DNA of 64,000 bases from Ferrimonas marina (GTDB lineage Bacteria > Pseudomonadota > Gammaproteobacteria > Enterobacterales > Shewanellaceae), in NCBI RefSeq assembly GCF_900129905.1, contig NZ_FQXG01000002.1:310001-374000 (forward strand), given 5' to 3'. A program made the translations under genes and the position numbers. Below the pieces are notes generated by a model. The model was not told the DNA's origin. It ran no database searches and saw only the letters and a program-made list of their open reading frames with translations. This document shows, piece by piece, positions 42,746 to 52,080 of this stretch (its first letter is position 1; every line of letters starts with the position of its first letter).

Positions 42746-45343
42746 TTAGAAGCGCAGTGTGGTGCCGACGTAGAAGAAGCGGCCCAGGGTGTCATAGGTG
42801 TAGGGATCGGTGTTGGAGTCGGTGTTGCCGGTGTAGTACGGCGGCTCCTCGTCCAGCAGGTTGTTGATCCCCGCCCGCAGGGTGATGGACTCACTCAGGT
42901 GATACTTACCGGAGAGGTCGTGGTATACCACGCTCGGGGTGGTCGGCGCGTAACACGCGGTCGGGTCCTGGATACAGGCGAAGCTGTCCATGCCGCTGAT
43001 GTAGCGTGCCATGTAGGCCACACCCCAGTCGTCTGCGCCCACATCCACGGTGAAGTTGGACTTCCACTCGGCGTAGGAGCCGCTGCCCCCGGTGATGATC
43101 CCGGCGTAGTCGGTGGTGTCATCCAGTACCGTCACCTCGTACTCCAGCAGGTGGGTGGTATCCAGCCCCAGGCGCCAGTCCAGACCCAGCCCCTCGAAGG
43201 CGTAGGCCAGGTTCAGGTCCACCCCGGAGGTGGTCTCGGCACCGATGTTCTGCAGGCCGGAATCGAAGGTCACCCGGTTGGAGGGAGACAGGTAGATGTT
43301 GGAGGACTGACACACCGCGTTGCCGGTGTTGATCAGATCCCCGGAACCGTCCGGTGCCAGGCAGAGATCAACGATGTACTGGGAGTTCACCGCGGCGATG
43401 GCGTCGGTGATGTCGATGTCGTAGTAGTCCACGGTGGCGGAGAAGCCCGGTAACCACTGCGGCTCGTACACCAGGCCCAGGGTGAGGATGTCCGCCTCTT
43501 CCGGGGTCAGCATCTCGTTACCGCCGCGGGTAACCAGTGCCTGGTCCTGGGCACCGGGGTAGGTGATGAAGTCAAAGTCCGGCGACTTACCGGCGTAGAG
43601 TTCGTTCACCGTCGGCGCACGGAAGGCGGTGGAGGCCACACCACGGAGCATCAGCTCATCATAGACGCGCCAGGTCAGGCCGACCTTCCAGGTCATGTCG
43701 TCACCGAAGGTGGAGTAGTCGAAGTAGCGACCGGCCAGGCTCAGGTCTACCTGCTGGGCCAGGAAGGTATCCGCCAGCAGCGGCACCGCGAACTCGACAT
43801 AGGCCTCGTTGACATCAAACTCGCCCCCGGTGGGCTCCACCGGCGGATCGTTGGCCAGGCCCTGACTGGTGAGGGAGTCGGGGATGTACCAGGCCTTCTC
43901 CTTGCGGTGCTCGATGCCGGCGGCAACGCCAACGTAACCAGCGGGCAGCTCGAACGCTTCACCGGAGATCGCGGCACTGATCACCTGCAGCTGAGAGCCG
44001 CCGCTGTTTTGTTCGGTGTAGACGTACTGGCTCATGTTGTCGGCGTGCCAGTAGGCCTGATCCAGCGGGTTGAACAGGATGTTGTCCGGGGTGGAGTCCT
44101 CGATGGCAGAGGCGATGGAGCCCATGTTGACCAGGTTGGCCAGGCGGTCGACCGAGTCGTTGCGGCCGAAGTTGTAGGCCACCTCCCAGGTCCAGCCGTT
44201 ATCCAATACCCCCTCCAGGCCGACCACGGCGCGGAAGGTGTCCACCACCTGGGAGAAATCGCGGCTGCCGATGTCGGTCATGCGGCGGCCGTAGGAGATC
44301 GCTTCCCCGGTTTCAAAGGGGTTGTCCCCCACCGCCATCCAGTCCTGGTACTCAAAGTCGAACCAGACCGGCTGCGGTGCCATCTGCTGCTCGGACCAAC
44401 GCTTGGAGTAGGTGGACTCGGCAAACAGGCTCATGCTGTCACTCAGCTCATAGTTGGCCAGGCCGGTGAGGTTGACCCGCTCCATCGGCGTGGTGAGGAA
44501 GCTGGCGCTGGAGTAGTTGTAGAAGTCGTCGTCGTTAAACGCAGTCCAACTGTTGTCCTGCTGGCCCTTGTACTTGCCGTCTTCGGTCCAGATGGTGCCA
44601 CCCGGGGTGTAGGAGCTGCCGCCACAGAACAGGCCGTCATCGCCCTCGGTCAGCGGACACTCGGAGAAGCCCCGGTCGGCCTGGCTGGCGTCACCCCGGT
44701 TGAGGTACTGCAGCCCCACCACCACGTTACCGCGATCGGAGCTGGTGCCTACGGTCAGGTCAAAGCCGAGCTCCTCGGCATCCCCTTCGCCGGAGATCCC
44801 GCCCTGGGCGCTGAATTCGACCCCTTCGAACTCGTCCTTGAGGATGATGTTAACCACCCCGGAGACGGCATCGGTGCCGTACACGGCGGAGGCGCCATCC
44901 TTGAGTACCTCAACCCGCTTCACCATGGCCACCGGTATGGTGTTGAGATCCACGGTGGAGGCGGCACCGGTACCGGAGCCGACCGCACGACGGCCGTTGA
45001 TCAGCACCAGGGTACGGTTGGCACCCAGGCCACGCAGATCGATTCGGGCGTTACCGCCGGAGCCGTTGTTAATCCCTGGGTTGGTCATGGCGCCGGAGGC
45101 GGCGGTGATGCGTTGCAGAACCTCATCGATGCTGGTGGCACCGACGTTCTGGATAGCAGAGGCGTCGATCACGGTGACCGGGCTGGCGGTCTCCATATCG
45201 GCACGGGCGATCCGTGAACCGGTGACTTCGATACGTTCAACATTGGTTTCCTGGGCGATGGCAGTGCCGGTGGTGGCACAACCCAGGGTGGTGGCGAGCA
45301 AGCCCAGACGGACCGCACGGGAAACAGAATTTTCCTTAGCCAT
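42746..45343 (-). CDS. TonB-dependent receptor 1 (VTGSRI type)
   Basis: An 865-residue outer-membrane receptor. Signal peptide to IAQ (about 31), a plug domain starting ERIEVTGSRIARADMETASP, with LVLINGRRAVG and DGASAVYGTDAVSGVVNIILK, then a 22-strand barrel ending LGRFFYVGTTLRF. No N-terminal signalling domain. This class imports varied substrates, including peptides and sugars; the ligand is unknown. GGGAG precedes ATG 45343. Paralogues at 49077 and 61388 are closer than receptor 2. Confidence 0.93.
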   Translation of the reverse strand: MAKENSVSRAVRLGLLATTLGCATTGTAIAQETNVERIEVTGSRIARADMETASPVTVIDASAIQNVGATSIDEVLQRITAASGAMTNPGINNGSGGNARIDLRGLGANRTLVLINGRRAVGSGTGAASTVDLNTIPVAMVKRVEVLKDGASAVYGTDAVSGVVNIILKDEFEGVEFSAQGGISGEGDAEELGFDLTVGTSSDRGNVVVGLQYLNRGDASQADRGFSECPLTEGDDGLFCGGSSYTPGGTIWTEDGKYKGQQDNSWTAFNDDDFYNYSSASFLTTPMERVNLTGLANYELSDSMSLFAESTYSKRWSEQQMAPQPVWFDFEYQDWMAVGDNPFETGEAISYGRRMTDIGSRDFSQVVDTFRAVVGLEGVLDNGWTWEVAYNFGRNDSVDRLANLVNMGSIASAIEDSTPDNILFNPLDQAYWHADNMSQYVYTEQNSGGSQLQVISAAISGEAFELPAGYVGVAAGIEHRKEKAWYIPDSLTSQGLANDPPVEPTGGEFDVNEAYVEFAVPLLADTFLAQQVDLSLAGRYFDYSTFGDDMTWKVGLTWRVYDELMLRGVASTAFRAPTVNELYAGKSPDFDFITYPGAQDQALVTRGGNEMLTPEEADILTLGLVYEPQWLPGFSATVDYYDIDITDAIAAVNSQYIVDLCLAPDGSGDLINTGNAVCQSSNIYLSPSNRVTFDSGLQNIGAETTSGVDLNLAYAFEGLGLDWRLGLDTTHLLEYEVTVLDDTTDYAGIITGGSGSYAEWKSNFTVDVGADDWGVAYMARYISGMDSFACIQDPTACYAPTTPSVVYHDLSGKYHLSESITLRAGINNLLDEEPPYYTGNTDSNTDPYTYDTLGRFFYVGTTLRF

Positions 45344-45846
45344 TTCACTACTCCCTTATTGAGAACCCGGGCTGGAACCGGACTCAAACAGTGATGGTCT
45401 ATTTATATTTATGGTGATCCGTTAACAACCGGTCACAACTGCATCCTGCTGATGTAAGTATTTTGTGTCAACAAAAGAAACCTGAACAACATATCGCTCA
45501 ATTTAACAAGGTAAAAACAAGTCAGAGCGGTTTTTGAGCAATACTCAAACCCAGACAAACCAGCCACCAAAGGATTCAATCACTTAAATCAATCCACCCT
45601 GTTAACAATCCAATTACTTTTCATCTCAATTTTATTGAAACAAAAACCTCGATGGCGCAAAGATTCGCCAGTAAATGCCATTACCCAGACCTGCCAGGAG
45701 AAACTTTAAAGCAACATCTTTATACAAACCTTGCTTTTACTGCTGCCCTACCCTGGCTGTCATTTCATGCTGTAACTGTGTTAGCCAGTCTCCAATCCCA
45801 GGCTTTATCCTGGTTCGAGCTTATGGCTGTTGCCGAAGACAGGCAC
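45344..45846. other. Intergenic region upstream of receptor 1
   Basis: About 500 AT-rich bases. The minus strand has an AAATATAAAT -10-like stretch (45410-45401), then a leader with ATCACTG and AATAAGGGAGTAGTGA shared with receptor 2. No ORF is supported. Confidence 0.55.
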
Positions 45847-45874
45847 AAAAAAACCCCGCCTTGCGGCGGGGTTT
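45847..45874 (-). terminator. Rho-independent terminator of receptor 2
   Basis: AAACCCCGCC (45851-45860), TTGC, GGCGGGGTTT (45865-45874); the minus strand continues TTTTTTTGTGCC. Confidence 0.92.
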
Positions 45875-45895
45875 AACTTGGCTTTCAAGGGAGAC

Positions 45896-48532
45896 TTAGA
45901 AGCGTTGCTCCAGCTTCACGAACACGGTGCGGCCCAGTACGTCGTACAGATCGACGCTGGCGTCACGGTAGTCGACAAAGCCGTCGTACCAGGTCGGGGC
46001 TTCCTTATCGAACACGTTGTTCACACCCAGGGTAACCTTACCGTTCCAGGGGTGGCTGTAGGAAACCTGTACGTTGTGCTTGATGTAGCTCGGCACATCA
46101 GCCAGGTAACCCAGGTCACCGTCGGAGCCGTCCTGGGCATCGCTCCAGGCCAGGCCGTCCTGTGCACCGATGTAGTAGGCAGCCCATGCAGCGGTGAAGT
46201 CCTTGTAGAACCAGCTCAGGGTCGCATTGGCACGCCACTGCGGGTAATCCTGGGCACCGGCATAATCTACCCAACCGCTCTCAGAGTCACGGGTGAACAC
46301 ATACTCGTCGACGTAGGTCGCTTCAGCACGCAGGTTGAAGTCACCAAACCCGGTCTCGATGTTGTAGGCGGTCTGGAAGTCAAAACCACTGGTTTCCAGG
46401 CTGGCCATGTTCTGGTCGAAGGAGTAGATCTGGTCGATCTTGCCATTGGGCAGACGGATGATGGCGTCGGAGCCGCCGTTGTCTTTCTCTTCCTGCAACA
46501 GACGGGCCACGGTGGTCGCCGCAATCTTGTTATCCAGGGTGATGTCGTAGTAACCGAACTCCATGGACCAGTTGTCCATCACGTTCCAGACCAGACCGGC
46601 GGTGAAGGACTCGCCCTCTTCCGGCTGCAGATCCGGGTTACCACCGAACCAGGTCTTGTGCTGGTTCTGCGGACGACAGTAGGTCTCATCCACGCCCGGG
46701 TTGGCATCACACCACAGGGAGTCCAGTGCCTGCTCGAAGCTCAGCGCCTGGGTAGAGAACATCTCACCCATGTTCGGAGCACGGAAGGACTGGCCCCAGT
46801 TGGCACGCAGCAACAGCGGGTCTACCGGACGCCAGGCCACGCCGATCTGCGGGGAGACGTTGTCGAACTTGCCGCTCACGTAGCGGTCGCCCACGTCGCC
46901 TTCCTGATCGTACTCGTCGTAACGTACCGCAGCGTTGATGTCGAGGTTAAACGGCAGGGTGGCCTGCAGCTCGATGTAGGCAGAGGTGCGGTCACGGGTC
47001 GCGTCCACATCGTCACCGCCGGAACCACCGGATACACGGCCAGAAGCGGATTGCGGGTCACTGGCTTGAGTGAACTCCACCATCTCGTATTCAAAGCCCA
47101 CCAGGCCCGCCAGGGTAAAGCCATCGGTCTCCACCAGGGTGGTGCTCACCAGGCCGTCGATCTGGGTGCTAACAAACTGCGCCTGGTACACACCGGTATG
47201 CGCCGCGGTACGGTACAGGTCCAGCATCATCTTGTCCCAATCGGCAAAGTCCATGCCGGTGGTGTTGAAGATGTCGTAGTTGCCGGTATCCAGCTCAGAC
47301 TGGATCACGTCATCGTTGATCAGGTTGGTGTTGAAGGCGTTGGTGGTAGAGCGGCTGTGCTGGACATTCACTTCCCAGTCCAGGCCGTTGGCCACGTCGA
47401 CAAAGCCCAACAGACCACCGAGGAAGTCGATGTTGTTGATCTCGGTCAGGGTGTCACGATCACCCAGGTTAGCGGAGCGCATGTACAGAGTCAGGTCTTC
47501 GCCGGCCGGGTTCATCGGGTTGTCCGCACCCAGTACCGGGTAGTTGGTGGAGACCGGGGTACCGGCATAGCGGGTCTCGGTTTCCGCCAAAGAGGCGCTG
47601 GCACGACCACGGAACTGCAGGTTATCTGCCAGCTCGTAGTTAAAGTTGGACAGGATAGAGTTCTGGGTCACGTCACCGAACAGCTTGGTCACTTCACCGT
47701 AGCTGTACAGACAGCGACCATCGTCGTTCAGGTAGGTGTTGTCCGCTTCACCACACAGGGCAGATTGGTCAATCCAGCCGCTCTCACCCACACCGTTGGG
47801 CACGGAGCTGAAGGAGGAGTAACCGAAGTAGGTCGGATCGTCCATCTTCCAGACGTCACGGTCGAATACTGCCTTGGTATCGTAGTATTCGTACGCCAGG
47901 GTGATGTTGCCCTTGTCGTTGGTGTAACCGGCGGTCACGGTAAAGCGGTTCAGATCACCACCGTCCACGTCCGGCTTCTCATAGTCATAGGTGAACCCCA
48001 GACCTTCGTAATCTTTCTTGGTGATGATGTTGATTACACCAGCAACGGCGTCAGAGCCGTATACCGCGGAAGCACCGTCACGCAGGATCTCGATACGCTC
48101 TACGATGGCCATGGGGATACGAGAGGTATCCGCAGAGGCACCGGAGCTGGAGCTGGTACCCGGCATACGACGGCCGTCCAGCAGCACCAGGGTGTATTGG
48201 GAACCCAGACCACGCAGGTTCACGCTGGAGGTGGCGGAGGCGCCAGAGCCATAACCGGAGGTACCACGCCAGGAGCCGAAACTGTTGACGGAGGTGTTGT
48301 TCAATACGTCGGCCACGGTGGCCTCACCGGACAGCTGGATATCTGCAGCGGTGATCACGGTTACCGGAGAGGCAGTCTCGATATCAACCTGTTTGATACG
48401 AGAGCCGGTAACCTCAATGCGTTCTACATTTTCTTCTTCTGCGATGGCGACACCGGCAAAAGCAACCGATCCCAAGGTGGTGGCAAGCAAGCCCTGACGG
48501 ACCGCTTTGGATACAGAGGATTCCATAGCCAT
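45896..48532 (-). CDS. TonB-dependent receptor 2 (VTGSRI type)
   Basis: An 878-residue outer-membrane receptor with a signal peptide ending near VAIAE, plug motif VERIEVTGSRIKQVDIETASP, LVLLDGRRMPG and DGASAVYGSDAVAGVINIITK, and a C-terminal barrel strand VFVKLEQRF. Its barrel is clearly different from receptors 1, 3 and 4, so it probably takes another ligand. ATG 48532 matches the leader alignment with receptor 1 (AATAAGGGAGTAGTGATA before the ATG). A later ATG at 48526 is possible. Confidence 0.93.
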   Translation of the reverse strand: MAMESSVSKAVRQGLLATTLGSVAFAGVAIAEEENVERIEVTGSRIKQVDIETASPVTVITAADIQLSGEATVADVLNNTSVNSFGSWRGTSGYGSGASATSSVNLRGLGSQYTLVLLDGRRMPGTSSSSGASADTSRIPMAIVERIEILRDGASAVYGSDAVAGVINIITKKDYEGLGFTYDYEKPDVDGGDLNRFTVTAGYTNDKGNITLAYEYYDTKAVFDRDVWKMDDPTYFGYSSFSSVPNGVGESGWIDQSALCGEADNTYLNDDGRCLYSYGEVTKLFGDVTQNSILSNFNYELADNLQFRGRASASLAETETRYAGTPVSTNYPVLGADNPMNPAGEDLTLYMRSANLGDRDTLTEINNIDFLGGLLGFVDVANGLDWEVNVQHSRSTTNAFNTNLINDDVIQSELDTGNYDIFNTTGMDFADWDKMMLDLYRTAAHTGVYQAQFVSTQIDGLVSTTLVETDGFTLAGLVGFEYEMVEFTQASDPQSASGRVSGGSGGDDVDATRDRTSAYIELQATLPFNLDINAAVRYDEYDQEGDVGDRYVSGKFDNVSPQIGVAWRPVDPLLLRANWGQSFRAPNMGEMFSTQALSFEQALDSLWCDANPGVDETYCRPQNQHKTWFGGNPDLQPEEGESFTAGLVWNVMDNWSMEFGYYDITLDNKIAATTVARLLQEEKDNGGSDAIIRLPNGKIDQIYSFDQNMASLETSGFDFQTAYNIETGFGDFNLRAEATYVDEYVFTRDSESGWVDYAGAQDYPQWRANATLSWFYKDFTAAWAAYYIGAQDGLAWSDAQDGSDGDLGYLADVPSYIKHNVQVSYSHPWNGKVTLGVNNVFDKEAPTWYDGFVDYRDASVDLYDVLGRTVFVKLEQRF

Positions 48533-49034
48533 TATCACTACTCCCTTATTGTCCCTTTCGACGCGAGTCCGGCCGGGACAGTGATACTTATGTTTATTTT
48601 TTATTGCGAACCGTCATATTCAGTTCACAACAAGATACTCCCCTCCAACCATTTTTTAGTCAACCAAACCACTGTTTTACATAGGTTAATTATGTTGCAG
48701 CAAGGTTAATTCAAGTCCTGGCAATAAGCCGGTTACGGTTTGGCAACATCGCTGAATGCAGCCTGAATGGCGAGAATTTCACCAGTGACTCAAATAACAT
48801 TTGCGCAACAAAATAATTTAAAAAAAATGACGTCATAACCGTCTGTTAATTATGATTTTTCCGAGTCGGCACTGAAATAAATTCGCACCAATGCATAGAT
48901 TCTCGGTCCATCCACATGCGCCTGCTCTTGACGCACCAAAAATGGTCAAGGGTGTGCTTAAAGGGTGCATAGCGTCGCAGTGGCGCTGACCAGTGAAATC
49001 CACTGGCCAGCGCCAGATGGCCAGTTTCAGGCAC
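48533..49034. other. Intergenic region upstream of receptor 2
   Basis: About 500 AT-rich bases carrying the leader of receptor 2 (shared ATCACTG and AATAAGGGAGTAGTGA elements at 48539-48585) and presumably its promoter. No ORF, tRNA or known regulatory site was supported. Confidence 0.5.
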
Positions 49035-49060
49035 AAAAAAACACCGCCGAAGCGGTGTTT
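49035..49060 (-). terminator. Rho-independent terminator of receptor 3
   Basis: AAACACCGC (49039-49047), CGAA, GCGGTGTTT (49052-49060); the minus strand continues TTTTTTTGTGCC. Confidence 0.92.
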
Positions 49061-49076
49061 TTTCAAAGGCCTTCAC

Positions 49077-51707
49077 TTAGAAGCGGTAGCTTACCTTGGT
49101 GAAGATGTAGCGACCCATCACGTCGTATACCTCAGGGGTGGTGTACACGTCGCTGTAGCTCGGGTGGTACTTGGGAGTCTCATCAAACAGGTTGTTGATA
49201 CCCAAGGTCCAGTCCAGACCGATGTTGAAGTTCTTGGTGTAGGACACGTTGTGGTAGAACGCGGCCGGAACTTCGAACTCCGGAGAGTTCAGGTCAACCA
49301 TCTCACCAATGTGGCGCATCTGGTAGTTTACGCTCCAGTCGTCAGCGCGAACCATCAGGTTCAGGTTCTGACGCCAGTCAGCGTAGGCACCGTTCATGCC
49401 GCTGATGGTACCGGTGTAGTCGATGCCATCCTCTTCAAAGGTCAGCAGACGGGTGATGTCCCAGTTCAGACGCCAGTCGTGGCCACCATACACCCAGTCG
49501 TACTGGAAGTTGATGTCGATACCGTCGGTTTCCTGGTAACCGGCGTTCACCAGCGGTGCGTAGAACTCCATGATCTCACCGGTGATGTGGTTACGGGTGA
49601 TGTTCAGGGTGTCACAAGCACCAGCGTCGCCACCCATGTAACAGGCGTTCAGGTAGGCCTGACGGTCGATACGGGTGATGGCGTTTTCAACCTCGAAGCG
49701 CCAGTAGTCCACGGTCATGGAGAAGCCATCAGCGTAGGCCGGGCTGTAAACGAAGCCAGCGGTGTAGGTGTTGGCTTCCTCCGGCTGCAGATCACCGTCG
49801 GTGTTCCAGATAACCTCGATCTGAGAGTCTACCTGCTCGTACTCAACCGGTGCGTGGTCGCCCCAGCCGATGCTGGCACACTGCTGCGCCAATACGCTGC
49901 CATCGTTGTGGCTCACACCAGAACAGGGATCAACCAGGTAGTCGAAGGAGCCCACGTTACCGGCGTACAGCTCGGAGATGCTCGGTGCACGGAAGGCGGT
50001 AGAGGCTACACCACGCAGCATCACCTCTTCGTTCACCCGCCAGGTCAAACCGGCTTTCCAGGTGAAGTCGGAGCCGAAGGTGCTGTAATCAAACCAGCGC
50101 ATCGCCACTTCCGCGGTCACCTCTTCGGCGAACGGAGCGTCGGCCAGAAGCGGGATAGCAATCTCAGCGTACACCGCGGTGGTGTCGTAGCTGCCCGCAG
50201 TCGGATCCTGCTTGGACTGGGAGGACTCACCGGATTGGGTTACCTCGTCCGGAGTGAACCAGCCCTTCTCCTTGCGGTACTCGGCACCGGCGGCGAAGGC
50301 CACGGTTCCGGCCGGCAGGTCAAACAGCTCACCGGACAGGTTGGCCGCAATCACCTGCATCTCGTTACCGCCCTCAGAGCGGTCGTCGTACATGACGTCG
50401 GAGATGATGGCATCGCTCAGCGGGTCACCGGAGAACCAGGCGTTCGGATCAGCGTAGATGGAATCGATGACCTTGCTCTTGATGGCCAGGTTGTTGGCCC
50501 AGGACTCCGCTTCGTTACGACCGTAGGTGTAGGACACGTCCCAGTCGAAGCCGCGGCCGATGTCCAGCCAGCCTTCGAAGCCGGCAACCACACGGTAGGT
50601 GTCGACGGTCTGCTCAAAGCCACGGGGACCAGCGTCGGTCATACGACGGCGGTATACCACGGCCTCTACGTCGTCATCCCAGGGGCCATCGTAGCCCGCA
50701 GCAGCCAGCTTGTCGGTGTCCAGGAACAGGCCGGTGACCGGCGCCGGAGCCATCTGCTGGGTGGAGTCACGACGAGTGTAGAGACCTTCGGCGAAGAAAG
50801 TGGTATCGCGGCTAACGTCGTAGCTCAAGCTACCGTTGAGGCCGAAACGCTCCTGCGGGGTGCTCAGGTAGGAGTCCGGTACGTAGTTGTACAGCTCGTC
50901 CTGCTCTTTCCAGCCACCCTGGCCGTTGGGGATCATGGAGCCGTCGCCCCAGTCGATCACACCGCTGCCGATGGTGGAGCTCCAGCCGCCACACTGACCC
51001 AGCGGGCCACAGTTGGACCAGAAACGATCGTCCTGGAACACATCACCACGGTTGACGTAGGACGCACCCAGGGTGACGTTACCACGGTCAAAGTTGGTGC
51101 CCCACAGCGCGCTGATCTCGTAGGTCTCACCGTCACCCTTGTCGGAGATCCCCGCTTGGGCGTCCAGCTGCACGCCGTCAAAGTCGCGCTTGGTGATGAT
51201 GTTCACTACGCCGGCGATGGCGTCGGAACCGTAAACGGCAGAGGCACCGTCTTTCAATACTTCGATACGGTCAATGATAGAGACCGGGATGGTGTTGAGA
51301 TCCACGGAGGCATCCGCACCGGTACCGGAAACCACCATACGGCGGCCGTTTACCAGCACCAGGGTACGGGCTGCACCCATACCACGCAGGTCAACGCGAG
51401 CGGCACCACGGCCACCGTTGTTGGTGGCCGCACCGGTGGCGGCACCAGCGGAGGCGGTGGTTTCCTGCAGGATCTGCTCAACAGAGGTATAAGAGCCAGC
51501 GGCGATCTGATCGGCACCGATCACGTTCACCGGGCTGGCGGTTTCCATATCACTTCGTTTAATGCGGGAGCCGGTAACACTGATCCGCTCGACGTTCTCT
51601 GCAGCCACTTCGTTGGCCATGGCAGGGGCCACGGCGGTGGTGCCTGCAACAGCACCTGCTGCTAACGCCCACTTCACGGCACGGGCAATGTTACTTGGGT
51701 ACTTCAT
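49077..51707 (-). CDS. TonB-dependent receptor 3 (VTGSRI type)
   Basis: An 876-residue receptor. Signal peptide to APAMA, plug VERISVTGSRIKRSDMETASP, LVLVNGRRMVVSG, DGASAVYGSDAIAGVVNIITK, barrel ending YIFTKVSYRF. It is related to receptor 1 in the barrel (shared QQMAPAPV-type and RRMTD segments). GGAGGGAG lies seven bases before ATG 51707. A CRP-like site sits about 310 bases upstream. Confidence 0.93.
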   Translation of the reverse strand: MKYPSNIARAVKWALAAGAVAGTTAVAPAMANEVAAENVERISVTGSRIKRSDMETASPVNVIGADQIAAGSYTSVEQILQETTASAGAATGAATNNGGRGAARVDLRGMGAARTLVLVNGRRMVVSGTGADASVDLNTIPVSIIDRIEVLKDGASAVYGSDAIAGVVNIITKRDFDGVQLDAQAGISDKGDGETYEISALWGTNFDRGNVTLGASYVNRGDVFQDDRFWSNCGPLGQCGGWSSTIGSGVIDWGDGSMIPNGQGGWKEQDELYNYVPDSYLSTPQERFGLNGSLSYDVSRDTTFFAEGLYTRRDSTQQMAPAPVTGLFLDTDKLAAAGYDGPWDDDVEAVVYRRRMTDAGPRGFEQTVDTYRVVAGFEGWLDIGRGFDWDVSYTYGRNEAESWANNLAIKSKVIDSIYADPNAWFSGDPLSDAIISDVMYDDRSEGGNEMQVIAANLSGELFDLPAGTVAFAAGAEYRKEKGWFTPDEVTQSGESSQSKQDPTAGSYDTTAVYAEIAIPLLADAPFAEEVTAEVAMRWFDYSTFGSDFTWKAGLTWRVNEEVMLRGVASTAFRAPSISELYAGNVGSFDYLVDPCSGVSHNDGSVLAQQCASIGWGDHAPVEYEQVDSQIEVIWNTDGDLQPEEANTYTAGFVYSPAYADGFSMTVDYWRFEVENAITRIDRQAYLNACYMGGDAGACDTLNITRNHITGEIMEFYAPLVNAGYQETDGIDINFQYDWVYGGHDWRLNWDITRLLTFEEDGIDYTGTISGMNGAYADWRQNLNLMVRADDWSVNYQMRHIGEMVDLNSPEFEVPAAFYHNVSYTKNFNIGLDWTLGINNLFDETPKYHPSYSDVYTTPEVYDVMGRYIFTKVSYRF

Positions 51708-51988
51708 CCTAACTCCCTCCAGTTATTGTTCTTTTTCCTTCGCTGGCTTTGCGGCCTTGCAACCGTCTTGTTGTCGCAGCGATACGCCATGGATACTGAG
51801 TTAGCGGCTATATATGGTCAATAGCTATTTCTTTATGCCTTTGTTGCATAGATGAAAACCCTTTCACCAGCGAATGCCTTTACTGAAGCTGAACAGTGGG
51901 TTAATCCACAACATCACCGGTTGACAGACAGTTATCCTCTACAGGCGCCACCAAATAGGCGCAGATTCCACTGGAACGGCCTGTTAAC
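51708..51988. other. Intergenic region upstream of receptor 3
   Basis: About 280 bases with no supported ORF. It should contain the promoter and leader of receptor 3; the leader lacks the ATCACTG/AGTAGTGA pair seen for receptors 1 and 2. Confidence 0.5.
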
Positions 51989-51990
51989 AA

Positions 51991-52016
51991 AAAAAGGAGC
52001 ACAGAGGCTCCTTTTT
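51991..52016. terminator. Terminator after the DUF885 gene
   Basis: AAAAAGGAGC (51991-52000), ACAGAG, GCTCCTTTTT (52007-52016); works in both directions, needed on the minus strand by the DUF885 gene. Confidence 0.88.
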
Positions 52017-52031
52017 GTGATCTGGATCACA
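52016..52031. promoter_or_regulatory. Consensus CRP site
   Basis: TGTGATCTGGATCACA matches TGTGA-N6-TCACA at all ten defined bases. It abuts the terminator hairpin and lies 309 bases from the receptor 3 start. Binding is inferred from sequence only. Confidence 0.6.
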
Positions 52032-52080
52032 CTTAAAATCTCAAAGTGTGAAGAACCCCTATTGTCTGTTTACGCAGAGG

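Noticed and set aside
45830-51665. Very long plus-strand ORFs opposite receptors 2 and 3
   Set aside because: Mirror images of receptor genes with no known domain; low-complexity V/G/H-rich translation typical of antisense frames.
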